This document shows positions 19,216 to 30,460 of a stretch of DNA of 64,000 bases, one piece after another. A model generated the notes under the pieces. It saw only the letters and a program-made list of their open reading frames with translations. It had not been told where the DNA came from and searched no databases. The position numbers and the translations under genes were made by a program. This DNA comes from Brevundimonas sp. UBA7506 (GTDB taxonomy: Bacteria > Pseudomonadota > Alphaproteobacteria > Caulobacterales > Caulobacteraceae): assembly GCF_002479495.1 (NCBI RefSeq), contig NZ_DLNQ01000002.1:37539-101538 (forward strand). The letters are read 5' to 3'. The number at the start of each line of letters is the position of its first letter. Position 1 is the stretch's first letter.

Positions 19216-22200
19216 TCAGAAGGTCTTGCGGAAGCTGGCGTACCAGTAGCGGCCATAGGGCTGATAGACGGTGCCGACGAAGCCCGCGGCCGACAGGGGC
19301 GGCTCCTCGTCGGTCAGGTTGCGCACGCCGACGCGCACGGCCGTTCCGGCCAGACGGCCCTCGTCGAACTGATACTCGCCATAGAGGTTGGCGGTGATGG
19401 TGGCGTCCACCGTCCAGTAGTCGCCCGCAGAGTTGGTCAGGCTGTCGTCATAGAGGGACGAGATGTACTGGGTGAAGGCGCCGACGGTCCAGGCGTCCTT
19501 ACGCCAGGTGCCGGACAGGGACCACTTCCACTCGGGGCGACCCAGATCGCGGATCATGTCGCCCATGCTGCCGCCCAGTGAGATCGACGAAGCGATGTCG
19601 CCCTTCTCCTTGGCGTCCACCAGGGCCTGAGCGCCCGGCGCCAGCTCCAGGTAGTATTTCAGCAGGTGCGAGACGTTCAGGTTCAGGCTGAAGTCGCCGT
19701 AAGCCGTGTCGCGCAGGCTCCACATGGCGCCCAGATCCAGACCCTCGACGGTCTGGGGCTGCTGGTTGGTGTAGGCGTCGGTGATGTATTGCACCTCGCC
19801 GACGGCGGTCAGGCCGGTGCCTGCGAAGATGGCCTGATCGGCGGCGGTCGCATCGGCGCGCACGACATTGGGGTTCGAGCTGCCCTGCTTGCGCAGCAGG
19901 TAGTCCAGGATCAGGGCGTTCTGGCCGCGGAACAGACCGACCATGCCTGTCTGCTCGACCTGCCACCAGTCGGCGGTGAAGGTGAAGTTTCCGAACTGTT
20001 CGGGAACGAAGCGGGGCTGAACGACTAGGCCGAAGGACAGGGTTTCGGACTCTTCCGGCTGCAGGTCGGGGTTGCCGGAGCGGCGCTCGGCCGTGAGCTT
20101 GCGGACGTGGGTCTGGCTGGCGTTGGCCTTGTCCACGAAGCTGTTGGGGATGCCGGAGACGGTGCTTGCGCCGCACTGGCTCATATCGGTGATGGCTCCT
20201 CGACGCAGCAGGGCCTCGCAGTAGATGTAGTCGTTCGAGCTGTTGGAGCGGGTGATCACCGTGGCGTTGATCTGCTCCAGGTTGGGCGCGCGGAAGCCCT
20301 GGGCCCAGGAGCCGCGAACGCGGAAGCCGTCGACGATGTCCCAGGCGGCGGCGACCTTGGGCTTGGCCACGTCGCCGAAGTCCGAATAGTTCTCGAAGCG
20401 GCCGGCCAGCTGGACCTCCAGGTTATGCACCAGGGGGATGTTCATCTCCGGCGACACCAGGGGCGCGGCGAACTCCAGATAGGCGGAGAAGACGTCGCGC
20501 TCGCCGTAGGTGTCGGGGTTTTCGGACGAGTTGATCAGGTCGCTGTAGGTCGCGCCGGATTTGTCGGTGTAGCGGATCGTGCCGTCGATCCGGCTGTCGC
20601 GATCATCCAGCTGGCTCTCGGTGCGCGCCTCGATGCCGGCCGCCATGCCGACCGGGCCGCCGGGCAGGGTGAATAGATCGGGACGCGAGATCTTGAAGTC
20701 CCACAGGCCCAGCTCGGTCTTGGTCTTGCGCACCATGTCGACGCGGATGGCGTCCAGAGCTTCCTGATTCGACGGGGTGGCGTCGCCGAAGCGCGGATTG
20801 GCCGGATCGCCGCCGTTGAAGAAGTTGTAGGCGTCAGGCGTCGACTTGGCCGCCCATTCCGCCAGCCGGGTCGTCGAGATGTTGTCGGACACGTCCTTGG
20901 CGGTGGCTTCGGACCAGAGCAGGGCCGATTCCCAGTTCCAGCCGCGCCATTCGCCGCGCAGGCCGCCGAGGGCGCGGAATTGCTCGTTCGTCACCTCGAC
21001 ATTGATCGGCCCCATGTCGTTGAAGCGGTAACCGGTCAGGCGCACGTCCCGCTTGAACGGGTTGTAGTAGTTGGTCCCGGCGATGGTCATGACGACCGAC
21101 GACAGGGTGTTGATCGGGGCCTGGCGCGCATTGGATTGCGCGTAATAGGCGCCCAGTTCGCCGAAGGCCTCGACCGCGTCGTTGATCTGATAGCGGCCGG
21201 TCAGGAAGAGGTTGAAGCGATCGACCTCGGGCACGACGGTCAGGTCTTCCTTGGCCGTGTCCGCCAGCAGGGAGGCGTCGACATTGGTCGTCCGCTTAAG
21301 GCACAGGCCGTCGGCCAGGGCGGCGGCGCAGCCCGCCAGGGTGCTGGGCTGGATGGTGAAGGTCGTGAAGCTCTGACCGCCGTAGGAGGCGGCGCTGGGC
21401 AGGGTGAACTGGCCCCAGGGCGTCAGCGACGACAGGCCGTTCAAGGCCGAGCCGGTGAAGCCCGTGCCGTCGAACAGGGGCCGCTTGTCGTCAGAGGCGG
21501 TGAAGGACTGATCCAGCGTCGAGAGCTCGTCGCGGTGGTCGTAGTTGAAGAAGAGCGAGACGTTGCCGCGTCCCTCGGCGATGTCCTGGCCGCCGTAGAG
21601 GGAGAAGTTGGTCTCCCACATGTCTGTGCCTTCGGCGAAACCGTACTGGGCCGAGACGGTCCAGTCGGTCATGTCGTCGCGCAGGACCGTGTTGATCACG
21701 CCGGCCACCGCGTCCGCGCCATAGATGGCGGCGGCGCCGTCACGCAGGACTTCCAGCCGCTTCAGGCCCGACACCGGAATGGCGTTGGTGTTGTAGGTCA
21801 GGACCGGGACCAGGTGCTCGTTGGCCTGGGACGTGGGGTGGCCGACGACGCGGCGGCCGTTCAGCAGCACCAGGGTGTTGCCGATGCCGAGGCTGCGCAG
21901 GTTGACCGAGCCGGTGTCGCCGCGCGCCGAATTGGAGCTGGCGGGCAGGTAGGAGGAGTTGAAGGTCACGTCGCCCATCTGGGGGATGGTGCGCAGCAGT
22001 TCGTCGCCCGAGGTGGCGGCGGCGGCCAGGATCTGCTCCTCGCCGACCACGGTGACGGGCAGGGCGGCGGTCACCTTGGCGCCGCGGATCTGCGAGCCGA
22101 CCACGACGATCTCGTCGACCTGGGTGGCCTGTTCCTCGGGGGCGTCCTGAGCGACGGCGCCGGTCGCGGCGCCGAACAGGGCCGTGGTGGCCAACATGGC

Positions 22201-22236
22201 CGTCTTCAAGCTTCGACGAGCGAAGGCTGCACGCAT
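19216..22236 (-). CDS. TonB-dependent receptor (outer membrane)
   Basis: A receptor of about 1006 residues. After a signal (KTAMLATTALFGAATGAVAQ) comes a TonB-box-like VDEIVVVGSQIRG and a plug domain with VNLRSLGIGNTLVLLNGRR and LRDGAAAIYGADAVAGVIN, then a long beta-barrel ending YGRYWYASFRKTF, with the terminal aromatic residue used for outer-membrane insertion. This large TonB family in Caulobacterales is often linked to peptides or sugars. The start is ambiguous: ATG 22236 (AGGGGA upstream) or ATG 22263 nine codons earlier. The AbgB-like hydrolase downstream and the divergent gamma-glutamyltransferase suggest a peptide or gamma-glutamyl substrate, as inference. Confidence 0.92.
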   Translation of the reverse strand: MRAAFARRSLKTAMLATTALFGAATGAVAQDAPEEQATQVDEIVVVGSQIRGAKVTAALPVTVVGEEQILAAAATSGDELLRTIPQMGDVTFNSSYLPASSNSARGDTGSVNLRSLGIGNTLVLLNGRRVVGHPTSQANEHLVPVLTYNTNAIPVSGLKRLEVLRDGAAAIYGADAVAGVINTVLRDDMTDWTVSAQYGFAEGTDMWETNFSLYGGQDIAEGRGNVSLFFNYDHRDELSTLDQSFTASDDKRPLFDGTGFTGSALNGLSSLTPWGQFTLPSAASYGGQSFTTFTIQPSTLAGCAAALADGLCLKRTTNVDASLLADTAKEDLTVVPEVDRFNLFLTGRYQINDAVEAFGELGAYYAQSNARQAPINTLSSVVMTIAGTNYYNPFKRDVRLTGYRFNDMGPINVEVTNEQFRALGGLRGEWRGWNWESALLWSEATAKDVSDNISTTRLAEWAAKSTPDAYNFFNGGDPANPRFGDATPSNQEALDAIRVDMVRKTKTELGLWDFKISRPDLFTLPGGPVGMAAGIEARTESQLDDRDSRIDGTIRYTDKSGATYSDLINSSENPDTYGERDVFSAYLEFAAPLVSPEMNIPLVHNLEVQLAGRFENYSDFGDVAKPKVAAAWDIVDGFRVRGSWAQGFRAPNLEQINATVITRSNSSNDYIYCEALLRRGAITDMSQCGASTVSGIPNSFVDKANASQTHVRKLTAERRSGNPDLQPEESETLSFGLVVQPRFVPEQFGNFTFTADWWQVEQTGMVGLFRGQNALILDYLLRKQGSSNPNVVRADATAADQAIFAGTGLTAVGEVQYITDAYTNQQPQTVEGLDLGAMWSLRDTAYGDFSLNLNVSHLLKYYLELAPGAQALVDAKEKGDIASSISLGGSMGDMIRDLGRPEWKWSLSGTWRKDAWTVGAFTQYISSLYDDSLTNSAGDYWTVDATITANLYGEYQFDEGRLAGTAVRVGVRNLTDEEPPLSAAGFVGTVYQPYGRYWYASFRKTF

Positions 22237-22589
22237 GGTCTGGTTATCCCCTGTGGTGGTCATCGAGCTCGGTATCCCCCGAGGCACGAGTGGTGGCGGT
22301 CGGACGATTGGCAGGCATGAAACGCACGCCGGGCGCCGCACATGGCAATGCGCCTGGCCCGGATGTTCTGTCTCGAGGTTGACTAGAAGCCGCCACAATC
22401 GCGCCGTCAACCGTTTAAGGTCAAATATTGCTGTTGTTCAAGATTCCGAGCAAGGTAATCACCTCAAAACGGCCTTGAGTTCGCTCTTTCGGCAATGCTA
22501 TCGCTCTATCCGGACGTTCTTCGTCGAGCGCGGCCTGGTTTCAGGCTTCATGTTTCGATGAATTTGACGCGAATTGTGACGGGGTGGCT

Positions 22590-24329
22590 ATGCGTTCTCA
22601 CGTGAAGATTCTGGCGGTCGCCGCGGCGGCTCTGTTGGCGGCGGCGCCCGCGCTGGCGCAGGAAGCGGCGGTCCCGACCCGGCCCGCGGTCGGCAGCGGC
22701 GGCGACATCGTCAGCTATGGCCAGATCCACAGTCCGACGATCGGGCGGGGCGGCATGGTGGTGAGCCAGAGCGCCTTGGCGACCCAGGTCGGCGTCGACA
22801 TCCTGAGGCAGGGCGGCAACGCCGTGGACGCGGCGGTCGCGGTCGCCTTCGCCGAGGCCGTGACCCTGCCGCGCGCGGGCAATATCGGCGGCGGCGGCTA
22901 CATGATCGTGCATATGGCCGCGACGGCGGAGCGCCCGGCCCAGGACATCGCCATCAACTATTACGGCACGGCGCCGCGCGCTGTGACGCCGGACTTCCTG
23001 CTGGACGACAGCGGCAAGTTCGACCGGCGCGCGCCCTCCAGCTTCCGCAATGTCTCGGTGCCCGGCACGGTCGCGGGCATGTGGGAGGCGCACAAGCGCT
23101 TCGGCGCACTGACCTGGGCCCAGGTCGTGGCGCCGTCGGTCAAGCTGGCCGAGGACGGCGTCATCCTGTCGGACGGGGAGGCGGACGCCACGGCGGGCCG
23201 CGCCACGGTCCTGGCCACTGATCCCGGCGCGCGCGAGGCCTATCTGAAGGCGGACGGCACGCCCTATCGCCCGGGCGAACTGTTCAAGCAGCCGCAGCTG
23301 GCCTGGAGCCTGCGTCAGGTGCAGCAGGGCGGGGCCGACGCCTTCTATCGCGGCGAACTGGCGAAGAAGATCGTCGAGGGCGTGCAGGCGCGCGGCGGGA
23401 TCATGGATGCGCAGGATCTGGCGGATTACCGCGCCGACGTGACCGCGCCGATCTGGTCCACCTATCGCGATCATCGCATCGCCTACATGCCGCCGACCGC
23501 CTCGGGCGTGAGCGTGGCCGAGGGGCTGAACCTGCTGGAGCACTTCCCCATGCGCGAGCTGCGCTGGGGCAGCGTCGACAGCCTGCATCTGATCTCGGAG
23601 GCGATGAAGATCGTCTCCTCGGACCGTCGCCTGATCGGCGGCGCGCCGCAGTGGACGACGCCCGCGCAGGGTCTGGCCAGCAAGGAATTCGCCGCCGAAC
23701 GGGTCAAGCTGATCCGCATGGATCGCTCGCTAGCCGCCGCCGACATCCCGGAGGGCAACCCCTATCCGTATGAGAGCCAGGACACGACCCACTATTCGGT
23801 GGCCGACGCCCACGGCAATGCGGTGTCGAACACCTATACCCTGTCCAACTCCTACGGCGCCCACGTCGCCCCGGTGGGGACGGGCATCCTGCTGAACAAC
23901 TCGCTGGACAACTTCTCGTGGGGCACGCGGGGAGAGCCGAACTCACCGGCGCCGGGCAAGCGGCTGGGCTCGACCATCACGCCGATGATCGTGTTTGACG
24001 ACGACAAGCCCTGGCTGGTCACCGGCACGCCGGGGGGCGGCTACATCATCGCCACCATGGTGCAGCTGATCTCCAACGTCATCGACCACCAGCTGAACAT
24101 CGCCGAGGCGGCCATGCGCCCGCGTCTGAACCAGGGCGGCGGCGACAGCCCGCTGGAACTGGAAGGCGGCTTCTCGCCCGACGTCGAACGCCTGCTGCGC
24201 GAGCGCGGCCATACGGTCCGCCCGTCCATGACAATGGGCAGCACCCAGTCCATCATGATCGAGGGCGATCGATTCCTGGGCGCGGCGGACACGCGCCGTC
24301 CCGACGCCCTGGCGCTCGGCGTCCAGTAA
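22590..24329 (+). CDS. ggt: Gamma-glutamyltransferase
   Basis: A 579-residue periplasmic gamma-glutamyl transpeptidase/hydrolase of the N-terminal nucleophile family, which cuts gamma-glutamyl bonds such as that in glutathione. A Sec signal (ILAVAAAALLAAAPALAQ) is present. The autoprocessing and nucleophile Thr is in DTTHYSVADAHGNAVSNTYT (about 400). GGNAVDAAVAVAFAEAV in the large subunit and the small-subunit block GTGILLNNSLDNFS are diagnostic. The ATG at 22590 is taken; a GTG two codons earlier (22584) is possible. It diverges from the TonB receptor and is followed by the metalloprotease 35 bp later. Confidence 0.94.
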   Translation: MRSHVKILAVAAAALLAAAPALAQEAAVPTRPAVGSGGDIVSYGQIHSPTIGRGGMVVSQSALATQVGVDILRQGGNAVDAAVAVAFAEAVTLPRAGNIGGGGYMIVHMAATAERPAQDIAINYYGTAPRAVTPDFLLDDSGKFDRRAPSSFRNVSVPGTVAGMWEAHKRFGALTWAQVVAPSVKLAEDGVILSDGEADATAGRATVLATDPGAREAYLKADGTPYRPGELFKQPQLAWSLRQVQQGGADAFYRGELAKKIVEGVQARGGIMDAQDLADYRADVTAPIWSTYRDHRIAYMPPTASGVSVAEGLNLLEHFPMRELRWGSVDSLHLISEAMKIVSSDRRLIGGAPQWTTPAQGLASKEFAAERVKLIRMDRSLAAADIPEGNPYPYESQDTTHYSVADAHGNAVSNTYTLSNSYGAHVAPVGTGILLNNSLDNFSWGTRGEPNSPAPGKRLGSTITPMIVFDDDKPWLVTGTPGGGYIIATMVQLISNVIDHQLNIAEAAMRPRLNQGGGDSPLELEGGFSPDVERLLRERGHTVRPSMTMGSTQSIMIEGDRFLGAADTRRPDALALGVQ

Positions 24330-24364
24330 GGCTTTCAGTCTCAGTCAACCGCGGGGGGCGGCTC

Positions 24365-26836
24365 ATGTTGCGCAAGGTTCTGCTGGCGAGCGTCGCCGGT
24401 CTGGTCGTGGCCGCGGGGGCGGCGCCGGTGCTGGCGCAAACGGGAAGCCCCGCCGCCGCAGCGTCGTCGGCCTCGGCCTGGCAGGACGGCCTGTTCGGTG
24501 TGAAACTGGACCGGCAGAAGGGCAAGGCGACGGTGCGTCTGCCCGCGCCGGACGCCGACGGCGTTCTGGGCCGCTACCTCTATCAGCCCGGTCTGTCGGC
24601 GGGGCTGGGCATGGACGGGGCCGGTCTGGACCGGTCGGGCCTGGGGTCGGCCCAGGTCGTGGCCTTCCGCAAGGTGGGCAATCGCGTCTTCGCCGAGTTC
24701 GAGAACACCCGGTTCCGCGCCGTGGACGCCGACGCCGATCAGGTGAACGCGGTCGCCGCCTCCTTCGCCCCGTCGGTGGTCTGGTCCGGCGAGGTGGTCG
24801 AGACGGGGGCGGACGGTTCGGTCAGCGTCGACCTGTCGGGCTTTCTGGAGCGCGACGCGGTCAACGCCGTCGGACGCCTGAAGCGGGCGCGGCTGGGCAC
24901 GTTCAAGGCGGCCCCGACCCTGGGCTACCTCGACGCCGATCAGACCCTGGTCTTCCCGGAGAACGTCGAGTTCCAGACGGTCCAGACCTTCACCAGCGAT
25001 GAGCCGGGGGCCGAGTTGTCGCGGGTCTCGCCCGAATCGCGCTCGGTCACCCTGACGGTGCGCCATTCCTTTATTCGCCTGCCGGACGACGGCTTCCAGA
25101 CGGTGCTGCATGACCCGCGCTCGGGCACATCGGCCCAGGTCATGGTGACGGACTTCGCCGCCGATCTGGACCAGCCAGTGGTCAGCCGCCTGGCGCGCCG
25201 TTTCCGGCTGGAGAAGACCGACCCCGCCGCCGCGCGCTCGACGGTGAAAAAGCCCATCGTCTTCTACGTGGACCGCGCCGCCCCACCCGCCATCCGTCAG
25301 GCCCTGATCGAGGGCGGCAACTGGTGGGCGCAAGCCTTTGACAAGGCGGGATACATAGACGCCTTCCGGGTCGAGCTGCTGCCCGAAGGGGCGCACCCGA
25401 TGGACGCGCGCTACAACATCGTATCGTGGGTCCACCGCGAGACGCGCGGCTGGTCGACCGGCACCAGCGTCAACGACCCGCGCACCGGCGAGATCGTGCG
25501 CGGCGTGGTGCAACTGGGCTCGCTGCGCGACCGTCAGGACAAGATGATCTTCGAGGGTCTGGTGGGCGCCGACCGCAGCGGCACGGGCGGCGAGGACGAC
25601 CCGGACCGTCTGGCCTATCAGCGCCTGCGCCACCTGTCGGCGCACGAGATCGGTCATGCCCTGGGCATCGCTCACAACTTCGCCGCATCGACCTATGAGG
25701 ACCGGGCCTCGGTCATGGACTATCCCGCGCCCTGGGTGATCGCGGACGGCGAGCGTCTGGACTTCAGCCGCGCCTATACGACGGGCGTGGGAGCCTGGGA
25801 CCGCTATGTGGTGGACTGGCTGTACGGCGATGCGCCGGGGCAGGACCCGGTCGTCCGTCGCGCCGGGCTGGCGGCGGAGGCGCAAGGTAAGGGCTATCGC
25901 TTCGTCAACGACACCGACACCCGGCCCCTGGGTAGTCTGCAGCCCTACGCCGCCATGTGGGACAACGGGACCGATCCGGTCGCCGAGTTCGGCAATGTCA
26001 TGGCCGTGCGTCGCATCGCCCTGTCGCGCTTCGGCCTGGCCAACCTGCCGGCGGGCGCGCCGGCGGCGGACCTGCGCCGCGTGATCGTGCCGATCTATCT
26101 CTATCACCGCTATCAGACCACCGCGGTCGGGCGGCAGATCGGCGGCGTGGACTATGGCTACGCCATCAGCGGCGACGGCCATGAGCGGGCCGAAGTCGTG
26201 CCCGCTGACAAGCAGCGCGCGGCGCTGGAGGCCCTGATGCAGGCCCTGTCGCCGGCCGAGTTGGACCTGCGCGACGACCTGATCGACCTGCTGTCCTCGG
26301 CCCAGTCGGGCAACCCGGACCGGCAGATGCAGATCGAGCTGTTCGAAGGCAAGACCGACGCCGTGTTCGACCCGTCATCGGCGGCGGCGGCGGCGTCCGA
26401 GGTGGTGTTCGAGACCCTGCTGGCGCCCGAGCGCCTGAACCGCCTGGTCGAGCAGCAGCGTCGGGATGCGGGGCAACTGGGTTTGACCGAGGTTCTGGAC
26501 CGGGTGGCGACGGCCGTGGGGCCGGGCGCGAATCTCAGCCCGCGTCAGGCTGAACTGCGCCGCGTGACGCGGGCGCGCTACGCCGCCTATCTGGCCGCCC
26601 TGATCCAGAGCAAGGACCTGTCGTCCACGGCGCAAGGGGCGGTGCGCGACAGCGCGCGGCGCTTTGGCGAGCAGTTGAAGCGCTGCCGCGGCGACCGGCT
26701 GGAGACGGCTCAGTGCGCTTTCCTGGGCGAAGCTCTGACCGGGCCGGTCGACGGGCTGAAGGCGCTCAGCGAGACCCTGCCGGTGGCGCAGGCCGTGCCG
26801 CCGGGCGCCCCCATCGGCGGCGGCGAGTGGCATTGA
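24365..26836 (+). CDS. Secreted zinc-dependent metalloprotease (DUF4953/DUF5117-type)
   Basis: An 823-residue protein with a Sec signal (MLRKVLLASVAGLVVAAGAA, cut after APVLAQ). The zinc site is HEIGHALGIAHNF (about 426), a metzincin-like HExxHxxGxxH with a following Met in SVMDYPAPW that fits a Met-turn. The overall plan, with an N-terminal beta-rich region, PIVFYVDRAAPP before the catalytic block, and a C-terminal helical region, matches bacterial zinc-dependent metalloproteases with DUF5117/DUF4953/DUF5118 domains. Its substrates are unknown. It probably follows ggt on one transcript. It converges on the P1 peptidase gene with a small hairpin between. Confidence 0.88.
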   Translation: MLRKVLLASVAGLVVAAGAAPVLAQTGSPAAAASSASAWQDGLFGVKLDRQKGKATVRLPAPDADGVLGRYLYQPGLSAGLGMDGAGLDRSGLGSAQVVAFRKVGNRVFAEFENTRFRAVDADADQVNAVAASFAPSVVWSGEVVETGADGSVSVDLSGFLERDAVNAVGRLKRARLGTFKAAPTLGYLDADQTLVFPENVEFQTVQTFTSDEPGAELSRVSPESRSVTLTVRHSFIRLPDDGFQTVLHDPRSGTSAQVMVTDFAADLDQPVVSRLARRFRLEKTDPAAARSTVKKPIVFYVDRAAPPAIRQALIEGGNWWAQAFDKAGYIDAFRVELLPEGAHPMDARYNIVSWVHRETRGWSTGTSVNDPRTGEIVRGVVQLGSLRDRQDKMIFEGLVGADRSGTGGEDDPDRLAYQRLRHLSAHEIGHALGIAHNFAASTYEDRASVMDYPAPWVIADGERLDFSRAYTTGVGAWDRYVVDWLYGDAPGQDPVVRRAGLAAEAQGKGYRFVNDTDTRPLGSLQPYAAMWDNGTDPVAEFGNVMAVRRIALSRFGLANLPAGAPAADLRRVIVPIYLYHRYQTTAVGRQIGGVDYGYAISGDGHERAEVVPADKQRAALEALMQALSPAELDLRDDLIDLLSSAQSGNPDRQMQIELFEGKTDAVFDPSSAAAAASEVVFETLLAPERLNRLVEQQRRDAGQLGLTEVLDRVATAVGPGANLSPRQAELRRVTRARYAAYLAALIQSKDLSSTAQGAVRDSARRFGEQLKRCRGDRLETAQCAFLGEALTGPVDGLKALSETLPVAQAVPPGAPIGGGEWH

Positions 26837-26865
26837 TGACGTAGGCTTCTCCCGGCGGGAGAGGG

Positions 26866-27986
26866 TTACTTCATCTCCCGCCAGGTCTTGCCGGTGACGC
26901 CCTCATAGTTGGTCGCGTGATAGACGCCGCGCGCCACCGCGCGGGCCAGGACGTCGGCGGCGACGTTACCGAGCTGAGCCACCGCAACCTGACGCATGGC
27001 CGGGTTGTCGATCGTCTTCTTGCCGGTCGACAGGCAGAACAGGGTGTCGCCGTCGAAAGGCGCGTGGGCGGGACGGATGGCGCGGGCCATGCCGTCCTGG
27101 GCCATGATGGCCATGCGCTGAAGCTCCACGCGAGTCAGGGCGACGTCGGTGGCGATGCAGGCGATGGTGGTGTTCTCGCGCGGCTGGGGCCGGAACTTGG
27201 ACAGGCCCCAGTCCTCGGCCGAGGCGTGCAGGCCCGATGAGCCGAGGCCGCCGAACTCGTCGCCGATCTCATAAGGCGCGGCCCAGAAGCTCTTGCCGCC
27301 CGGCGCCACGACCGAGCCGACGCTGTTGACCGCCACGATGGCGCCGACCGTCCAGCCGGAGGCCATGACGGCCGAGGCCGAGCCGACGCCGCCCTTCAAC
27401 GCGCCGGCTTCCGCGCCATAGCCGGCGCCGGCGGTGCCCAGGTCGAAACGGTCACCGGCCGCCTCGAGCGCCTGAACCGACAGGCGGCGATAGGGCGGCT
27501 CCATCTCCCACTGCTTGTTTCCGCCGTTGGCCAGGTCGTAGAGACAGGCGGTCGGGATGATGGGCGAGGGGGGCACGCCCGGCGCGCCGCCCATGCCGTA
27601 GCCGCGCCCGCGCATTCCCATCCAGGCGGCGACGCTGTCGGCCGAACCCAGGCCATAGACCGAGCCGCCTGACAGGATGATGGCGTCCACCTCCTGCACC
27701 AGGTTTTCGGCGCGCAGGACGTCCGTCTCGCGCCCGGCGGGGCCGCCGCCGCGCACGTCCACGGCGGCGACGGCGGGCTTTTCGGCGAGGATGACGGTGA
27801 CCCCGGTGCGGACGCTTGCATCATGGGCCTGACCGATCTTGATGCCCTCGACGTCGGTGATGAGGTTCAGCGGCCCGGTGCGGCCGGAGGCGCGGGCGGC
27901 GCTTTGGGCAGCCGGTTTGGCGCTCGCAGCGCCGGCGGCGGAGGCTGCGGCGCCGATCAGGGCCGAGCCGAGGACGGTTCTGCGGT

Positions 27987-27990
<4 letters not shown>
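26866..27990 (-). CDS. P1 family (S58/DmpA-like) aminopeptidase, exported
   Basis: A 374-residue N-terminal nucleophile hydrolase of the DmpA/P1 group (family S58), aminopeptidases often acting on beta-peptides or D/L N-terminal residues. Diagnostic blocks are VRGGGPAGRETD, IILSGGSVYGLGSADSV, and the Gly-Ser autoprocessing site in LKGGVGSAS (Ser about 205), followed by TVGAIVAVNSVGSV. The start MNRRTVLGSALIGAAASAAG has twin Arg and looks like a Tat signal. Its start overlaps the end of the ABC ATPase gene in ATGA (27987-27990). It is thus the last gene of the peptide importer operon, and likely trims peptides before import. Confidence 0.88.
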
Positions 27991-29603
<1,613 letters not shown>

Positions 29604-29605
29604 GG

Positions 29606-30460
29606 TCAACGCTCCCGCCGCACGCGCGGGTCGAACAGGTCGCGCAGGCCGTCGCCGGTCAGGCTGAGGCCGAGCACGGTCACGAAGATGGCCAGGCCGG
29701 GCATGATGGCCAGCCAGGGCGCGAAGCCGATCATGGTCTGGGCCTCGGCCAGCATCCGACCCCAGCTGGGGGCGGGCGGCTGGGCGCCCAGGCCGACGTA
29801 GGACAGGCCGGCCTCGGCCACGATGCCGACGGCGAACTGGATCGCGGCCTGGACGACCAGCAGGCTCATCAGGTTCGGCAGGATGTGCTGGAGCGAGATC
29901 AGGGTCTTGGACTTGCCCGCCGTGCGGGCGGCCAGGACGTATTCGCGGGTCCACAGTCCCTGCGCCGCGCCGCGCGCGACGCGGGTGAAGACGGGGATGT
30001 TGAAGACGCCGATGGCGATGATCGCATTGATCGCGCCCGGCCCCATGACGGCGGTGATCATCACGGCCAGCAGCAGGGCGGGGAAGGCGAAGATCAGATC
30101 GTTGCCGCGCATTACCAGTTCGTCGATCCAGCCGCCGCGCGCCGCCGCCGTCAGGCCCAGGGGCGTGCCGATCCCGACGCCGATGCCGACGGCGACGAAG
30201 GCCACTATCAGGGAGTTCTGCGCCCCCGCCATGATCATCGACAGCACGTCGCGGCCGAAGTGATCCGTGCCCATCCAGTGGGCGGCGGAGGGGGCGGTCA
30301 GCTTGGCGGCGATGTCCACCGCCTCGACGTCATAGGGCGTCCAGATGAGGGCCAGCAGGGCGGTCAGCAGGACGACGGTCGTCAGCGTCGCGCCGACGAT
30401 CAGCGACAGGGGCCAGCGCACGCGGGGCTTGGCGGCGGGGACGGCGGGGGCGTCGGTCAT
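29606..30460 (-). CDS. Peptide ABC transporter permease, DppC/OppC-type
   Basis: A 284-residue inner-membrane permease of the BPD_transp_1 family with about six helices. The N-terminal motif GTDHFGRDVLSMIMAGAQ is characteristic of DppC/OppC. The EAA loop is in YVLAARTAGKSKTLISLQHILPN, which contacts the ATPase. The protein ends LTGDGLRDLFDPRVRR, again typical. The open frame extends to 30727, but the ATG at 30458-30460 overlaps the stop of the upstream fusion gene in ATGA (30457-30460), so translation is coupled. Second gene of the importer operon. Confidence 0.93.
   Translation of the reverse strand: MTDAPAVPAAKPRVRWPLSLIVGATLTTVVLLTALLALIWTPYDVEAVDIAAKLTAPSAAHWMGTDHFGRDVLSMIMAGAQNSLIVAFVAVGIGVGIGTPLGLTAAARGGWIDELVMRGNDLIFAFPALLLAVMITAVMGPGAINAIIAIGVFNIPVFTRVARGAAQGLWTREYVLAARTAGKSKTLISLQHILPNLMSLLVVQAAIQFAVGIVAEAGLSYVGLGAQPPAPSWGRMLAEAQTMIGFAPWLAIMPGLAIFVTVLGLSLTGDGLRDLFDPRVRRER

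Noticed and set aside
26837..26865. Hairpin between the metalloprotease and P1 peptidase stops as a terminator
   Set aside because: A short GC hairpin exists, but there is no T-run on either strand.
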